Shown here one piece after another: positions 45,309 to 57,644 of a stretch of DNA of 64,000 nt; position 1 is the first letter of the stretch; every line of letters begins with the position of its first letter. Made by a program: the position numbers and the translations under genes. The notes below the pieces were generated by a model. The model searched no databases. It had not been told where the DNA came from and saw only the letters and a list, made by a program, of their open reading frames with translations. The stretch lies in NCBI RefSeq assembly GCF_000226095.1, contig NC_016477.1:2418001-2482000 (forward strand), in the 5' to 3' direction. The stretch comes from Thermothelomyces thermophilus ATCC 42464 (Eukaryota; Ascomycota; Sordariomycetes; Sordariales; Chaetomiaceae).

Positions 45309-46102
45309 CAGTTTTTTCCGATATTAATTAACAATCAAACTTCATTCCGTTTCCTCTGACTCACTGTTTCCTATGTGGTGGTGCATCGCGCTAGCGGCGC
45401 CTAAGCAGTGCATGACCTGCCGGGTACGTTTATTGGTTTTTGTCTGTGCTGTACATACATACATACGGACTGCATAGTACAAACAACATGTAACTATGGG
45501 ATTTATTATGTTTCCATATTCCCAGGATAATTACAGAGTGCCTCAGGTGAGTGAACACTTGGTGAAAGTACGCCTTGGGTACCCGAGGTACTGAATTATA
45601 CCATCCGCAAGACTCTCGTGGTGTACATAGGGTAATCCAACTGATACGCTAATTATGGCGAATTCTTTGCCGACTTGTATGTACGGATTACAGACTCGGA
45701 GGTTCGGGAGATGCCAAGCGACTCATCGGTCCCACAAATTAAGGTATGCTTCGGCATGCGCCGATCCTGGTGTGCGATGTGGGGCACCTCTACACTACAG
45801 AACATAAGCTTTCTGCGACATCAAGGCCAATACCCTCTGTACCTGAAGTTTGCTGCCATCACCGCGTTCAGCCGCCCCCTCTTGCCGCATCGCTTCCCTC
45901 GCGGACTTCCGTCTACAGCAAACTGTCGAATGAATAGCACCTGTGTATGGCGCATACTCGCATTCCCTCCACGTTACGTTCCTCGATCGAAGGTCATTGC
46001 CTCCGACCCTTTCGCACCACCAAGACTTCGAGGACCTTTGTCCGGACCTCATACGACGCACAATAATAATAATTAAGCGACAACCCCCGTCCCGAGTCCC
46101 CG
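45309..46102. other. Intergenic region with TACA repeats
   Basis: No gene recognised. It includes a short (TACA)n run at about 45450-45466. The last ~150 bp are likely CTK2 5' UTR, including an AATAATAATTAA stretch just before the start codon. Confidence 0.4.
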
Positions 46103-47594
46103 ATGGCACCACATGCGGCAGACCCCCCGACTCCTGCGGGACAGGAGACGGGGCCAAGCGACAGCAATCCGATCGGACCCCCGTCTGGTCTTTCCGCAAT
46201 ACCTTCGCGGTACAATTCTGAACAGGGTCTCCGGCAGAGCATGAAGCAGATCGGTTACGACGAGGCGCGCGAAGACGGCTACCGCTTGAAGGGCGTCCAG
46301 CTGATTGACAGCGTTCGCCAAAGCCTGCAATTGTTTGTGCTGCTTTCACAGTCACCCCCCCCCCCCTTTTTTTTGGGTATGATTAGGCAGAGAGTCCGAC
46401 TAACTTGAACCTCCTGCAGGCCTGTCAAGACATTCGACACGGCTGCGACATATTACCACAAATTCCGTGTGCGGTTCCCGAGTAACGAGTACAACTACGA
46501 GGACGTTGCTTTGGCATCCCTATTCGTGGCTTGCAAGGCCGAGGATACCATCAAGAAGTCGAAAGAGATCCTCTGCGCGGCGCACAATCTTCGGCAACCT
46601 CATGACCACAAGACGCCAGATGACAAGGTAGGCCATGATTCTTTTTGGGGAGCCCCATCTCAAACCTCTGGCCGTTCACATAGGCTGACTCCTCTCCAAG
46701 ATCTTTGAAGCCCCGTCTCGCTTTACAGTCGGCCTAGAGCGGCACATCCTCGAAACCGTCGGCTTCGACTTTCGGGTTCAGTACCCGCAGAAGTTACTCA
46801 TCAAGATGGTCAGGAAGATGTTTCCGCGAGAAGAACAAGGAACCATGGAGGAGGGCAAGAGATTTCTTCGAGTTGCCTACAACATGTCGATCGACTTGTA
46901 CAAAACGTTCGCGCCGATCAAGCAGGCCACTTTCACCTTGGTGCTCGCCATTCTTGAGCTGACCGCTCTTCTCTTGGACACCAACCCAGCAAATACACGA
47001 GAGTTTCGGGATGCTTCGGCGTGGCATTCCCACAGACCTTGCGTGCTGGAAACCATTCTTGACCTGTTGGACTTATACACGCAGTTCCCCAAGTCCACCA
47101 AGATCGGAACGCAGTTCGCCCTTCAGAAACTGATGGATGTCAAGATCGACATCAACAATCTGATAGCGAGAGAGAAATACCAACGCTACCACGAATGGTG
47201 TGATCGGTGCGCTCCGGATGTGCTAGACACGCGGTCCGTCACGCCGGGCTCAGCCACGTCACCGGCAACGAATCCTTCGCTATCCGGAAACAGCTCGAAA
47301 CGCAAGAGGGCACCCAATGAAGGGACGCAGCGGTTTGTTTTTGATGCCGACGAGGCGAGGAAGGAGAAGGAGGTTGTCTCACGATACTTCAACGACGAAT
47401 ACGAGGAGCATGAGGTGGAGGTGGAGGAACCGATTAGGGAGTCGGAGCCGCGCCATCCAGGGCGGACGAACCATTCGTATCGCAGCCACGGCCACAGCCA
47501 AGGAGATTATGGCTGGCCAGGTCATCACCATCGGAGCAACAGACACGGACATCCCAGTGACCGGCATAGAAGTCGACGGGGCCATGGCTATTGA
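46103..47594 (+). CDS. CTK2: CTD kinase cyclin subunit CTK2 (cyclin K/T-like)
   Basis: Exons 46103..46332, 46420..46627 and 46701..47594 encode 443 residues. Ctk2 is the cyclin partner of the CDK Ctk1; the complex phosphorylates Ser2 of the RNA polymerase II C-terminal domain. The first cyclin box spans about 60-150: YDEAREDGYRLKGVQLI, LPVKTFDTAATYYHKFR, ALASLFVACKAEDTIKKSKE. The second (about 165-285) contains FEAPSRFTVGLERHILETVGF and LALAILELTALLL-like TFTLVLAILELTALLLDT. A basic nuclear signal SSKRKRAPNEG and a His/Arg/Ser-rich tail follow. The first intron carries a C11-T8 tract; its GTTTGT donor at 46333 is chosen because it gives the expected SLQLPVKTF junction. A later GTATGA donor would insert a Pro/Phe stretch. 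The second intron has GTAGGC and CCAAG borders. Confidence 0.9.
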
Positions 47595-48486
47595 GGGAAT
47601 GCGGGCAAGTCACCGAATCTGGCAAGTGTCTGGAACTTTTCTCTTTTTTAGTACGTCGTTATGATACCCATCATCGATGCCGACGGCCCGTAAGCGATTC
47701 AACACGAGGTTTGTAGTGCCTACCGTCCTGGATATTGCGCGTCATATCTTGGCCAGAATCCCCTCATTCAAGATGAGGATTGATCACGGAGAACTCTCAA
47801 ACGTGGCGGACGCCTCTAGACCTCCACCATGCCTCAGGTATGCCGAGATCGAGCGTCCTTCTGACCAGCCTTATCCCATTCTGCGCCACGTCTTGCGGCG
47901 AATGGGAGCGGTCCTTGGGGGTTGTTCAAGTGTTAGGTACCCAGGGTCTGTGCTCTCATCTTGAGCCAGCTTGCAATGGACTGAGCCAGCAACATCATTT
48001 GGAAATTCCGAGTTCAATCCCTAGCCGGCCGGATGTAACCATGCCTACGTTCATCGTTCAATGTGTCTTACGCGGGTTATGCGGCTAGAAGGAGGCTGGA
48101 CTCCTTGAGGAAATGGCGGTTCTAGCTCTGTACAACTCATCGACAGTGGGAGAACAGATCGGAGCGGATATTAAGCTCCCATAGGAGGAGGTGTCGTTGA
48201 ACGGGCGGAAAATACCAAGATGCGTTAGGCCCAACAATCTGACAAGAGATACGTGGAGGTCTGAAGAACCACCGACTAAGTCGACCCTCCTCCCTGTCTT
48301 ATGAATTTGACGAGGACGGCAGTAGCCTCGGTGAATGGGCGATCCAGGAGAAATAGTGCTCTTTTTCCTGGGAATGCCTGACAACCTCCATCTCGCCGTC
48401 CTCGGGGGGGAGCAGTCATGGATCAGTCGCAATCACAACGGTCCGCCTCCCACATCATCCACCAGCAACCGCCCTCCTCCCGGGGA
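47595..48486. other. Tail-to-tail intergenic region
   Basis: About 0.9 kb between convergent genes with no supported gene or repeat. A plus-strand frame at 48418-48660 is the complement of the HAD-like gene's acidic tail. Confidence 0.45.
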
Positions 48487-49699
48487 TCAACAATCCCCCA
48501 TCATCTCATCTTTCTCCTGCTCCCTCACATCCTCAACATCCTCCTCTTCCTTCTTCTGATTCTTCTCCCTCTCCTCCTCCTCCTTGCAACGCGTCGCCGG
48601 ACCGCTGCTACTGTGATCGCCACCCCTACCGTCAACCTCGCCGAACAGATGAGCGCGTAGCTCGTCCAGCCCGCCAATGACGAGATCAAACGATCCCGAG
48701 GCACTTCCCGTGACAAGCGGGTCAGCAGCGTCGATTCGGCGGAACCAGCAGGTCTGGATGCCGCTGCTCGCCTTGGCGGCGCTCAGGTCCGCCAGCACGG
48801 ACGAGACGAGCAGGGCGCGCTCGGGGACGAGGTTTCTGGCCTCCGCTCTGCTGCCGGCTTCATCGCTGGCATCATTGTTCGTGTTGTCGCTTGGGATGGG
48901 AGTGTCGGTCATGGGGGTGGTAGTGCTGCCGTTAGCGGCCGCTCCGGCAGCATCGGCCCCCGGTTTTTGGTCAGTCTCTCCAGAAGCTTTGTCGCAGTAC
49001 GCGGTAAACCAGGGCATCACGAATTGGCCCCAATGGCTCCAGAAGGCTCGGGGGTCTGGATTCTCGCTTGCGTACGTCTCAGCCGGAAGCGCCGGGAGAA
49101 TCTGTTCGTGGTAATTAAATAATTAAATCAGAAGTTGGCGCAGATCGATCAATCAGGCTTCTTGGCCTCGCGTTAATATCACTCACGGTATCAACAAGGT
49201 GACCGACGCCGGCGTCCGCAAGCACCTTCGCGGCCTCGGCGGTGTTATGGGCTACGACGGCGAGCGCGATCTGGCCATGGCGCTTGGTAGCGTCCAGGAG
49301 CTCGCCGGCGCCGGGCGCCAGGGTGATCAGGGGCGCACCCAGGCCATAGAAGATGCGCCAGTAGACTTGCTGAAGACGGACTGACTCGTCGTACGACAAC
49401 GGACGGACGCCGAGCTCTTGCAGGATGTGCTGCAGAATGGGAGACTTGGAGAAGGCACGGAGGGCGTCCTCGTCCGTGAAGCTGGGGATGTCGTTGGCGG
49501 GCAGGATGTCCGCGAGGATCGCAGGTATCACGCGGATCATGGCGTCGTTGCAGGAAAGAAGAGCGCTCAGGTGCACGAGAAGCACGCGTGGCGCGTTACG
49601 AGTGGTCTCTCTGGCAGCCGACGTCGCTTCCTGCAGATTGGACTCGGAGTCCGCAGCAGAACGGCTCCTCTTATGGCCAATGGTCGGAACGGTTTCCAT
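48487..49699 (-). CDS. HAD-superfamily-like protein without catalytic aspartates
   Basis: Exons 49699..49187 and 49101..48487 encode 375 residues; the intron has GTGAGT and AACAG borders. The order of segments fits a type II haloacid-dehalogenase fold: a first strand (VLLVHLSALLS), a helical cap (SYDESVRLQQVYWRIFYGLG), a second strand followed by a helix (QIALAVVAHNTAEAAKVLAD), LPAETYASENPDPRAFW, then ALLVSSVLADLSAAKASSG and CWFRRID. At the usual catalytic places the nucleophile DxD is HLS, motif II Ser/Thr is replaced by His/Asn, and the late GDxxxD is SSVLAD. So it is probably a non-catalytic relative. A long Ala/Asn/Ser insert (about 225-275) and a Lys/Glu-rich tail are extra. The role is unknown. 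Confidence 0.68.
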
Positions 49700-50430
49700 T
49701 GATGCTTTGAGGAGTGTGGGTGAACTAAGTTAGCAACAGTGAGCATGCGAGGCTCCAGAAGATTTCAAAGCTCTTTAACAGAAACGCGCAGAGATGGATG
49801 CCATACCGGAGATATTCTGGAACCAAGTAGATGGTAGCAATACGTGCTGGTCGCGATCAGCGGCTCCTATTGGGAAATTCGAGTTTATTCTGCAGAATGG
49901 GCCTTCAACACGAAGCTGCGGGCTCTTATGAGGAAAAGGAGAAACAGGAGGGAAGACGGGAGGATTGTGAAAGTTTTCTGAGGATTATGATACGCCGCAC
50001 ACAAAAGGGATTCTGCCAGTTGGCAATTGAATACAGGAATCATGGTGGAAGCATTGTAGAGTCTATTCACCGTGGTACTAACCTCTACATTTACATTCAA
50101 CTTGGTGAGCCTTGCACTCTTTTGTCCGATGATCTTGTCACTTGTGACCTGTCCTGCGGTGGAGCGTGTTGAATGGAGCATCTGAAAGATGGTTTGCGGT
50201 TGCGATGACTTTAAACGTGCTTGAGTTGAATGTATAAGAGAATGTGATGGCGGCCCTTGTTGGGAGCAAGAGAACACGTATTAGTCACCGAGAAGGGGGG
50301 ATGGCCAGCAAGAGCGGTACAGCAAGAACAACCAGAATGTTTCATTAGCCTTCATGACTCTCGACTCATAGTGTTAGGAGCTCGTCTCGTTCGCAACTTC
50401 TTTTCGACTCGTTCGCCGGCCCCGGCAGTT
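49700..50430. other. Intergenic region, no gene
   Basis: About 0.7 kb between two minus-strand genes. Short frames on both strands have no features. I see no repeat. Confidence 0.45.
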
Positions 50431-52372
50431 TTACTGCAGCTTGAAGTCGGCGTTCGTCTTCTCCCAGCCTCCTGTCCGGTCTCCCACGGCAGCAACCTTC
50501 TCCGCCAACCTCGCCTTGAGAGCCCGTGACCTATCGGTGCACAGCTCGTACATGGTCGACAAGTTAAACAGCAGCGTATGCGAGGACCGGCCGGAGTCCA
50601 CAAGCTGCTCCAGCAATTCCCTACCCTGCTCGGCGTCAGCGGACCTTATTCATTCATTCCTCGTCATGGTTTTGATTTTGCAGCGCGGCGCAGGAAAGGG
50701 GAAGATGAAGAGGGGAAAGAACAAAAATCAAAGAGACCGGGCCTAATAATTAATACCTCCTGCATCTTGCCCACATACAGCAGGCAAACTGCCAGATTCA
50801 CCCCGACCATCTCGTCGTCCACCTGCTCCCTCAAGGCCCTCCACTTTTCCACCGCCGCCTCGTACTCCCCGTCCGCCACGTCGCACAGCGCGCTCACCAC
50901 CCTCTCCTCGACGCCATCGCCATCGCCATCGCCGCCGCCATCCGCGTTGGCACCGACGCACGCCCTCGCGGCGTCCACGTCCCCGAGCTGCAACCAGAGC
51001 AGCGCCATCCTGACCGCCACCATTCCCTTCTTGAGATTGCCGCCGCCGCCGCCGCCTCCGCGGCGGGGCGCCAGCGTGCCGAGGTGCACGAGCGCGCCGG
51101 CGAGGTCGTCCATCTCGACCAGGGCGCCGGCGACGCGCACGCCCAGGTCGGCCAGGCGCTCGCGCCAGACCTCCGAGGCCGAGTGGTCGTGCCGGGCCCG
51201 GGCCGCGCCCAGCCGCGCGCGCGCCTCGCGCGCCAGCTCGTAGTACGACATGACGGCGCGCCGCGGGTCGCCAAAGCCGAGGGCCTGCAGGCGGACGGCC
51301 AGCAGGCGCAGGGGCCAGGGAACGACGTGCTCTGGAGGGGAGGAGGAAGAAGGAGGAGGAGGAGGAGCCGAGGCGGCCGTGGTTCCGGGGGTGGTTTCTC
51401 CGCCCGTAATGCTGCTGTTTCCGCCGCCCCCGCCATCCTTGGATTGCGTGGCGGGAGAGGAGCAGTAGTAAAAGGCCGAGTGCAGGTCGCCCAGGGCTTT
51501 GACCTCCTGGGCGGCGAGTGGGGTGGCGTCGACCAGGGTCAGGCAGGCGAGTCGGATGTAGAACAGGTCGAAGATGCGGGCATGGTCGGTCGGGTCCAGC
51601 GCGCCGCTTGTGAGGGTCTGGGCCGCAGCGATGGCGGCGGCGCGGAAGTAGCCCTGGGCGAGCAGGTCCGGGATCGGGGTGTCGGCCTCCGGGGGGTTGC
51701 GCGGGTTGCGAAAGGGAGGAGGCACTGCGAGCGGGGTGAGCGGGTGGTAGATCTCGGGTCGGAGGAGGTAGGAGAAGTCCTTGGGCCCCTGTCGGGGAGA
51801 GGGCGCGCCGGATATTATCCGCTTCCCGGTCGGGGCTGGCGACTGTGCTGGGGAACGCGGCATCATGGGCGAGCCGGGGCCGGAGCTGCGGGGATGGCTT
51901 CGGATGGACAGGGTTCGTTGGACCCGATCCGGGGACAGCGGCGATGCAAGAGGGCCACTGGCCAGAAGGTAAGGAAATCGCAGTTAATAGGGTTTGCGGA
52001 ATAGCGCGGTAACAGGGTGGAAAGTGGAAGGCGCGGACACTCACTCGTCATCGAGAGGGTCTTTGGTGGATGAGCGGGGTCGGGTGACTGCAAAGAGAGA
52101 GCATCAGCTGTATTCTTGTTTCAATAGAAATCAAAGACTCGCTGTCATTCATCATAGGTGGGTGCGCTAGATGCGTGGCAGTGAATTTGACGGGTAGTTA
52201 TGGGTTGCTAGTAGATTGCTGTAAAGCGACCTCTCAACCCGTAGAACTGCGTAGTTACACACACTAGTGACCCGGCAGAGCATTCATTGTCAGTTCAACG
52301 GGTTCACTTGCCTTTGACCCCCGATCTTGTCCTAGCGTGCACTTGAGCCGCTTGATCCTGCGATCTATCCAT
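50431..52372 (-). CDS. TPR protein, probable TRAPP subunit 12 (TRAPPC12-like)
   Basis: Proposed exons 52372..52312, 52087..52045, 51957..50757 and 50625..50431 encode 499 residues. TRAPPC12 is a TPR subunit of TRAPP III-type vesicle tethers between ER, Golgi and autophagosomes. The N terminus is disordered and Ser/Arg/Pro-rich (RPRSSTKDPLDDDGPL). LRPEIYHPLTPLAVPPPFRN marks the start of the folded part, followed by helical repeats (ALGDLHSAFYYCSS, PWPLRLLAVRLQALGFGD, KKGMVAVRMALLWLQLGDVD, EYEAAVEKWRALREQ, LLFNLSTMYELCTDRS). Two Gly/Pro/Ser-rich inserts interrupt the repeats. The first intron needs a GC donor (GGCAAGT) to join in phase; if wrong, translation could start at ATG 51866. The last intron (50756-50626) is longer than average. 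Confidence 0.75.
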
Positions 52373-52982
52373 TGCCTCGGCCGAGGTTTGGGTCACGGCT
52401 GCGATGAGACTGAGCCGAGTGGTGAGATGAAACGACCGGGTTCTCGCAGCTGCCGATTGAGTGAGGTCAAGAAGAGGTGGGTCCTGTCAGGGTCTCCGTA
52501 GTTGAGCGCGCTAACCAACGCCGCCGTTCACTGCCAGGCAGCTGTGGAAGGTGCCTGATCAAACCCTAACCCTTTGTAGAATTCGCCTTGCTAGGCACGG
52601 ACCTGGTCTGGCTCCTCTACCGTAACTGAAAAGTAGGGCCACCGCATCATTAGTTATCCGCCACTGAATGATTTAGTTACTAAATCACTGGAGCACGTGG
52701 CATACCGATATAATTACACCTATGCATGTATACACGGTATGGAGCAATTCTTTGTGCGCTACAAGCTCAGTAATTATGGCTTCAAATTTTATTATCGTTG
52801 AGTCGATCGCGTCATTGGACTACTCCCCCCCGGCTTCCCGCTGTCTATCCGTCCCTCTTTGTGCACGCTCCCGCCTCGCGATCCCCTCTCCTCGACCTGC
52901 TATGACTGTCCTCGTTTCCCCCCGTCACCCTGGGTCCCCGAGGTTGATGCTCCCGAGTCGTTAGCCCCTAGGTTTGGATTGT
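52373..52982. other. Intergenic region
   Basis: Upstream of the TRAPPC12-like gene; no gene recognised. 52640-52800 is AT-rich. The C-rich stretch 52810-52960 could be 3' sequence of the membrane-protein gene. Confidence 0.4.
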
Positions 52983-53979
52983 TCAATATATCCATATTGA
53001 GTTCGTGCCTCTGGCCCCCACCAGCACTCCCGCCTTCGCCGCTACCGCCTGCTCCTCCTCCTGGGGACATGATGCTGTCTTTTGCGCTGCCCACCCATTC
53101 GCGGTCGAACACCCCACGGTCCGTGCCGGGATACGGTTGCCAGACGTCGGGAGAGGGGTGTTCCGCTTGGTCGACTGCTTGACCACCTTGCCCAGCATTT
53201 CTACCATGTTCATTTCGATGTTGAGCTTGGCGAGGAATGTCGGGGGGGTGGGCCTGAACGTAGCTGAATGCGTGTCAGCAGCTCCACTGGTTTTTTTCAA
53301 AAAAAAAAAAAAAATACAGAAAGGGAGAATAGGACAGGCCTACACCGCATCGTCTGGCAGAGACATGAGACCAATCACTAGGATCTAGTAGGGGCCCGGG
53401 TTACAGGAAAGTTGTCAGTCAGCCTTAGTGAAGAGAAAGAATTCAGTCATGGGGGGAAGGGGATGGGGCGGGAATGGATGCTCACATCGAGTGAGATGGA
53501 TATAAAAACCATGAATACATTGTATTTCCACACAATGCCGTACTGCTTCAGCCCACTCGCGACCAACTTGGACTTGATAAAATACACGTTCAAGGACATG
53601 TCGATGACAGCAAAGATAGCCTTTTCCATCCTGTCCCAGGTGTTGTTGATCCGAATAAAGGTCTGGCTGATTTGCAACCGGGTGGGGACCCAGATACAGA
53701 AAACGCTGACGTTGATGATGCCAATAGCGACGAGCAAGCCCACTTTGAGCAACCGTTCTTTTTGGGGGTTGTACATGGTAAGAGATAGGCGGTTGGCCAG
53801 AATCTGCGTCAAGCACTGAACCTAATAAATATTGACTTATTAGTCGACGCCGTGCGGATCGCGGTCTACAGGTGGAGGGGACAGCAAACCTCGATAGTCC
53901 ACGTACAAACTCCTAAGACATTTAAAATGTTAGCCAACGTCCAGGGATGAACAGCCGATGGAGGAGTGCCAACACGCAT
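52983..53979 (-). CDS. Multipass membrane protein, possibly degraded
   Basis: Exons 53979..53890, 53821..53486 and 53346..53384 join in phase and give about 155 residues: HPWTLANILNVLGVCTWTIE, then helices LLKVGLLVAIGIINVSVFCI and KAIFAVIDMSLNVYFI, and VFMVFISISLD joined to ILVIGLMSLP. This fits a widespread multipass fungal membrane family of unknown function (recollection). The usual next block, a pre-terminal AKLNIEMNMVEMLGKVV, is present at 53240-53180. However, it cannot be reached in frame through the nearest splice sites; a run of seven C at about 53242-53248 separates the frames. The N-terminal helices expected before residue 1 are also not found. It may be a real gene with an unrecognised exon, a homopolymer error, or a gene in decay. 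The downstream frame stops at 52983. Confidence 0.5.
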
Positions 53980-54779
53980 CTATGCTCAGGAAGTACCATA
54001 TGCTGTTAGAGCAGACCTCGGTTAGCTATAATTGGTGCGTTTCCAGAATGAGAAGACCACGGAAAAAAAAAAGAGAGAGAGAGAGAGAGATGGAGATGAC
54101 GGCCGATTGCATAGCCACGTAATTAAGTCACGACCTTACGGTTCCGGCGCTAGGAACGATACGTATGGCGGACGGCCTTGGTGGGATCAAACACGGCTAC
54201 GGCTGTCGAGGACCCGAGCACGCCGCCTTGGCTTGTCAGTCTCTCTCGGTACCAGGGCGCAACTAGCGTCCCCATCGAGATAATTAGGGGTGGGTGCCTG
54301 GAAAGTCCCAAGGAACTAGAAGATAATAGTGAAAGAATTGAAATGAATGCGGCATGTAGCGCGCTCATTCTTTTTTATCATCTTTTTCCCGTTTCGTTTT
54401 CTTTGCTGTTCAAGGTTCCATGTGGGAAAGGATGTGAAGCTGTTCAGCGCCAGGGTAAAGACGAAGAGGAAACTGAACCCGTGGTCACCTGGAAAGTTAT
54501 CTGCTCAATGCTGTCATCTAGCAATTGGGCTACGAGATCCAAGGTGGTGCTGATCTTGGATGGAATAAAATGATTAGGACCCCGCACACATATTATCCCT
54601 AGCCCCGGGGGGAAGGAACACCAGCACCGGAAGCACAAGTGGGCAAGAGTGGCTGAGTGGGCAAGATCAGGGCTACAGTAGGCGAATAACGTAGGCTGTC
54701 ACGTGTGCTTATTGGTAGTTAGTGCACAAGCTACAGAGAATGGCTGTTACAGTATATGACTGCCAGTAGGTCAGATCTG
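53980..54779. other. Border between genes and repeat island
   Basis: No gene recognised. An (AG)n run lies at 54071-54089. Normal base composition ends near 54.78 kb, after which TA-rich sequence dominates. Confidence 0.5.
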
Positions 54780-57186
54780 ACTGACCCACTAACAGGGATA
54801 ACGAGCCAGGGTTAACATATATTTAGACAGCTTCTCTAAGTGCCTCTGGCACTTAGAATAATTGACACTTTTATTACCTACTTCTATAGACCGTAATAGT
54901 TAGTCTAGAAGTACCGCCTATAGCGTAAATACTACTATAGTATTATACCTATTTATAGCCTTCTAGAGCTATACTAATTATAGCTATTAAGCTATAGTAA
55001 ATAGTACTTACTACTAGTTTAAATCTATAGTCTTATTACTAATCGCGAGCATTCGAACGCTATAGGAGACCATTTACCTAGATAAGTAACTATATCTATC
55101 TACTTAAGTAGATACCTAAATAGTTAGATATAATAGTAATAATAACTCTATTAAGATCTAATAAATAAGCTTAAACTATAATAAGTATATTAGACCTATT
55201 ACTTTATCGTTAGAAATGCCTACTAGCATTAGGTTTAAAGGCTTACTTTAATAGAACTTTAAATCCTTAAGCTAGTAACATCCCTTTATCACGAATATAA
55301 GCCGACCTACGCCTACGGCCAGGCCACGGCAGCCAGAGGGCCTATACCTAGGCACTAATAGGTATAACCCTACTATAATAGGCACGATCAGGGCACAGCC
55401 AGGAAAAGGGGATAGCCAATCCGTAGTATAAGATATACCTATTAGCCTATAGATTCGAAAGGGAGGTTTTCCTCCCTAAGGATCAGTCTTTAGAACTACG
55501 AATCAAAAGGGATACGAATAGGCAGCCTGCCGGCCCTAGAATAATTGACTCCCCCTGCCTTGCAATTAATACAAACCTGCTTAGAAAAGCCTTTATAATA
55601 GTATTACCTCCCTTGATAACTAGCCTAGTAGTAGGCTGCCTTGATAGTTTCTAATCCTTCTAACCCTTTATTAATCGAGATAGTACTATCATTTAGCCGT
55701 TTAATGCCTGTAGGACTAGAGGAAGAACCTTTAAGCTAAAGTAAGACTCTTTTGGCCTAGTATTGGCCGTAAAACCATTCTAAACCCCCTCTTTACGTCC
55801 TAATACCCTCTAATTTAGAGCCCTTAATATAAGGCCCTGATTATAAAGAGCTTATCTGGAATTTGAAAGGCTAGGTTAAGGAGCTAGAAAGGCTATAGTA
55901 ATTATAAGACTAGGAAAAGTTCTTATTAGAGAAGCTAAGACTATTAGACCGTATAAAGGGCTTGAAATAACCTTAATTACCTATTAAATCCTCTAATTCT
56001 AATGATTTAGGATATTACTTTAAGGTTATTAAGGTTACTAATCTAATTCGATTTACTAATATAATAACCTATTAGCAGTAGTAAGAGTAGCTCTAGGATT
56101 TATAATATACTTTTTAGGGAGACTTTAAGCGGTTTAAAATATTATAGAATTATATCCTATTTATATTTAATTATATGGATAAATAACCTTAGAACTACTA
56201 GTATAGTTATTATTAGAATATATTACCTAAGGAATATAATTAGCTAGAAGGTAATTAGACTTTATTCAAAGAGTAGATAAATGCTTATATAATTAACCTT
56301 ATAGATTAGGTATCTTAAGTAGCTAAGGCTTTAAATTTAGCTTGCTAGTAAAATAGCTAGTCCCTATAGGATCTTTACTATTACCTTAAATCCCTTAAAG
56401 CTTAGTTTTTCTACTAGGATAAGAAAAGCCAAGCTTTAAGCTTCTATAATAAGCTATTACCTTTCCTTATTCAATATATTGACCGTTACTATACTTATTA
56501 TCTAGAGATATAAAAAGGAATAGTATAGTTAGTATTATGAATCTAGTATAGCTTCTAACGACCGAATTATAGTTAGACTACCCCCTTTTTACTACTAACT
56601 TAAGATTAATCACGTTATATATCTAATATATTACGTTTCCATACGTTATTGTCCTACTATTAAACCAGACCTATAATGAAACTATAATCGACCTTATAAG
56701 GCGCTTTAAACCTTACGTTAACCCTTACTCCTAAGATATAGAGTAGTGGCTTATATTTCTAATATAGAAAGGAAAGACATTTTACAAGAGATTATATAGA
56801 AATAGTATAGGTTACCTCTTACTAATAAGGCTAATACCTTAGCTACTAGGGTTTAGGTCATTTTTACTAGAGAAATAGAAGTTACTTATAATAGACCCTA
56901 ATATTATAGGAATAGCTATAAAGGATAACCTAAAAAGGGAGGATATATATAGCTATTATAATAAACGTATATAAAGGTATTTTAACGATAATAGACTTAG
57001 ATTCCTATATAGAAGTAAATATTATAGACTTCGACCTTATTTAGAAATATTAACTAAAACGACTTACTTATATTCTGTCTATAATCTAATAGTTTAATAA
57101 AACGGTTATAGTATCCTATAAGGTATATCAAATACCAATCATACTAATCGATAAGTATAGAACTATACGTTAATATAATTACTCTT
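54780..57186. mobile_element. RIP-like degraded repeat, gag-like trace, family unsure
   Basis: This 2.4-kb block is extremely rich in TA/TAATA with stops in all frames, as expected after RIP. A less altered GC-richer patch at about 55275-55570 (ACGGCCAGGCCACGGCAGCC) may be part of a terminal repeat or leader. The section 55850-56950 keeps traces of a coding frame that look like a retroelement capsid region, but I cannot assign a family. It is a broken fossil with very many breaks. Confidence 0.4.
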
Positions 57187-57644
57187 TGTCACGAGCCAAC
57201 CATATACCGCGACCTAGTAGGGCATAGAAGGCTGAATGAGCCACCAATCAAGAAGGGCACGAAGCGAGGCTGACATAGGATCGCTAGGGAGCGCGGGCTA
57301 CCACGGGCGAACGATTGCCAAAAGAGAAAGATAGCGGAGGATAGCTAGCTACCAAAGGCGATCCAAGGACAGGATAGAAGGGGACTATAAGCGATCGGCA
57401 GAAGTATATATATATATAAATAGCCATTCGTTATAGTAGACTCTAAGAGTTTACTAGTGATAGTAACCTAACTTACAATTACTAGTATTTATACTAAGTA
57501 TTACTAACCATTGTAGGAGATAACTCTAGTGTTGTTATAAACCTTTTGGCTTCACCAAATCCCTTAGATAACCTATACACTTGTCCCACTTAATTTACCT
57601 CTGTCTAAACCCTTTTAGAAGAAGTCTGAGTTAGGTTCGTCACA
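57187..57644 (+). repeat. LTR of the plus-oriented Gypsy-type element
   Basis: 458 bp beginning TGTCACGAGCC and ending GGTTCGTCACA. It matches, in inverse orientation, the LTR at 60434-60854: shared blocks include AACTCTAGTGTTGTTAT, GGCTTCACC and AGAAGAAGTCTGAGTTAGGT. The copy is TA-shifted relative to the other. Confidence 0.82.

Noticed and set aside
54780-57186. Possible AT-rich intact genes or a mitochondrial insert
   Set aside because: Stops occur densely in all frames and TA excess fits RIP of a repeat; no mitochondrial gene pattern seen.
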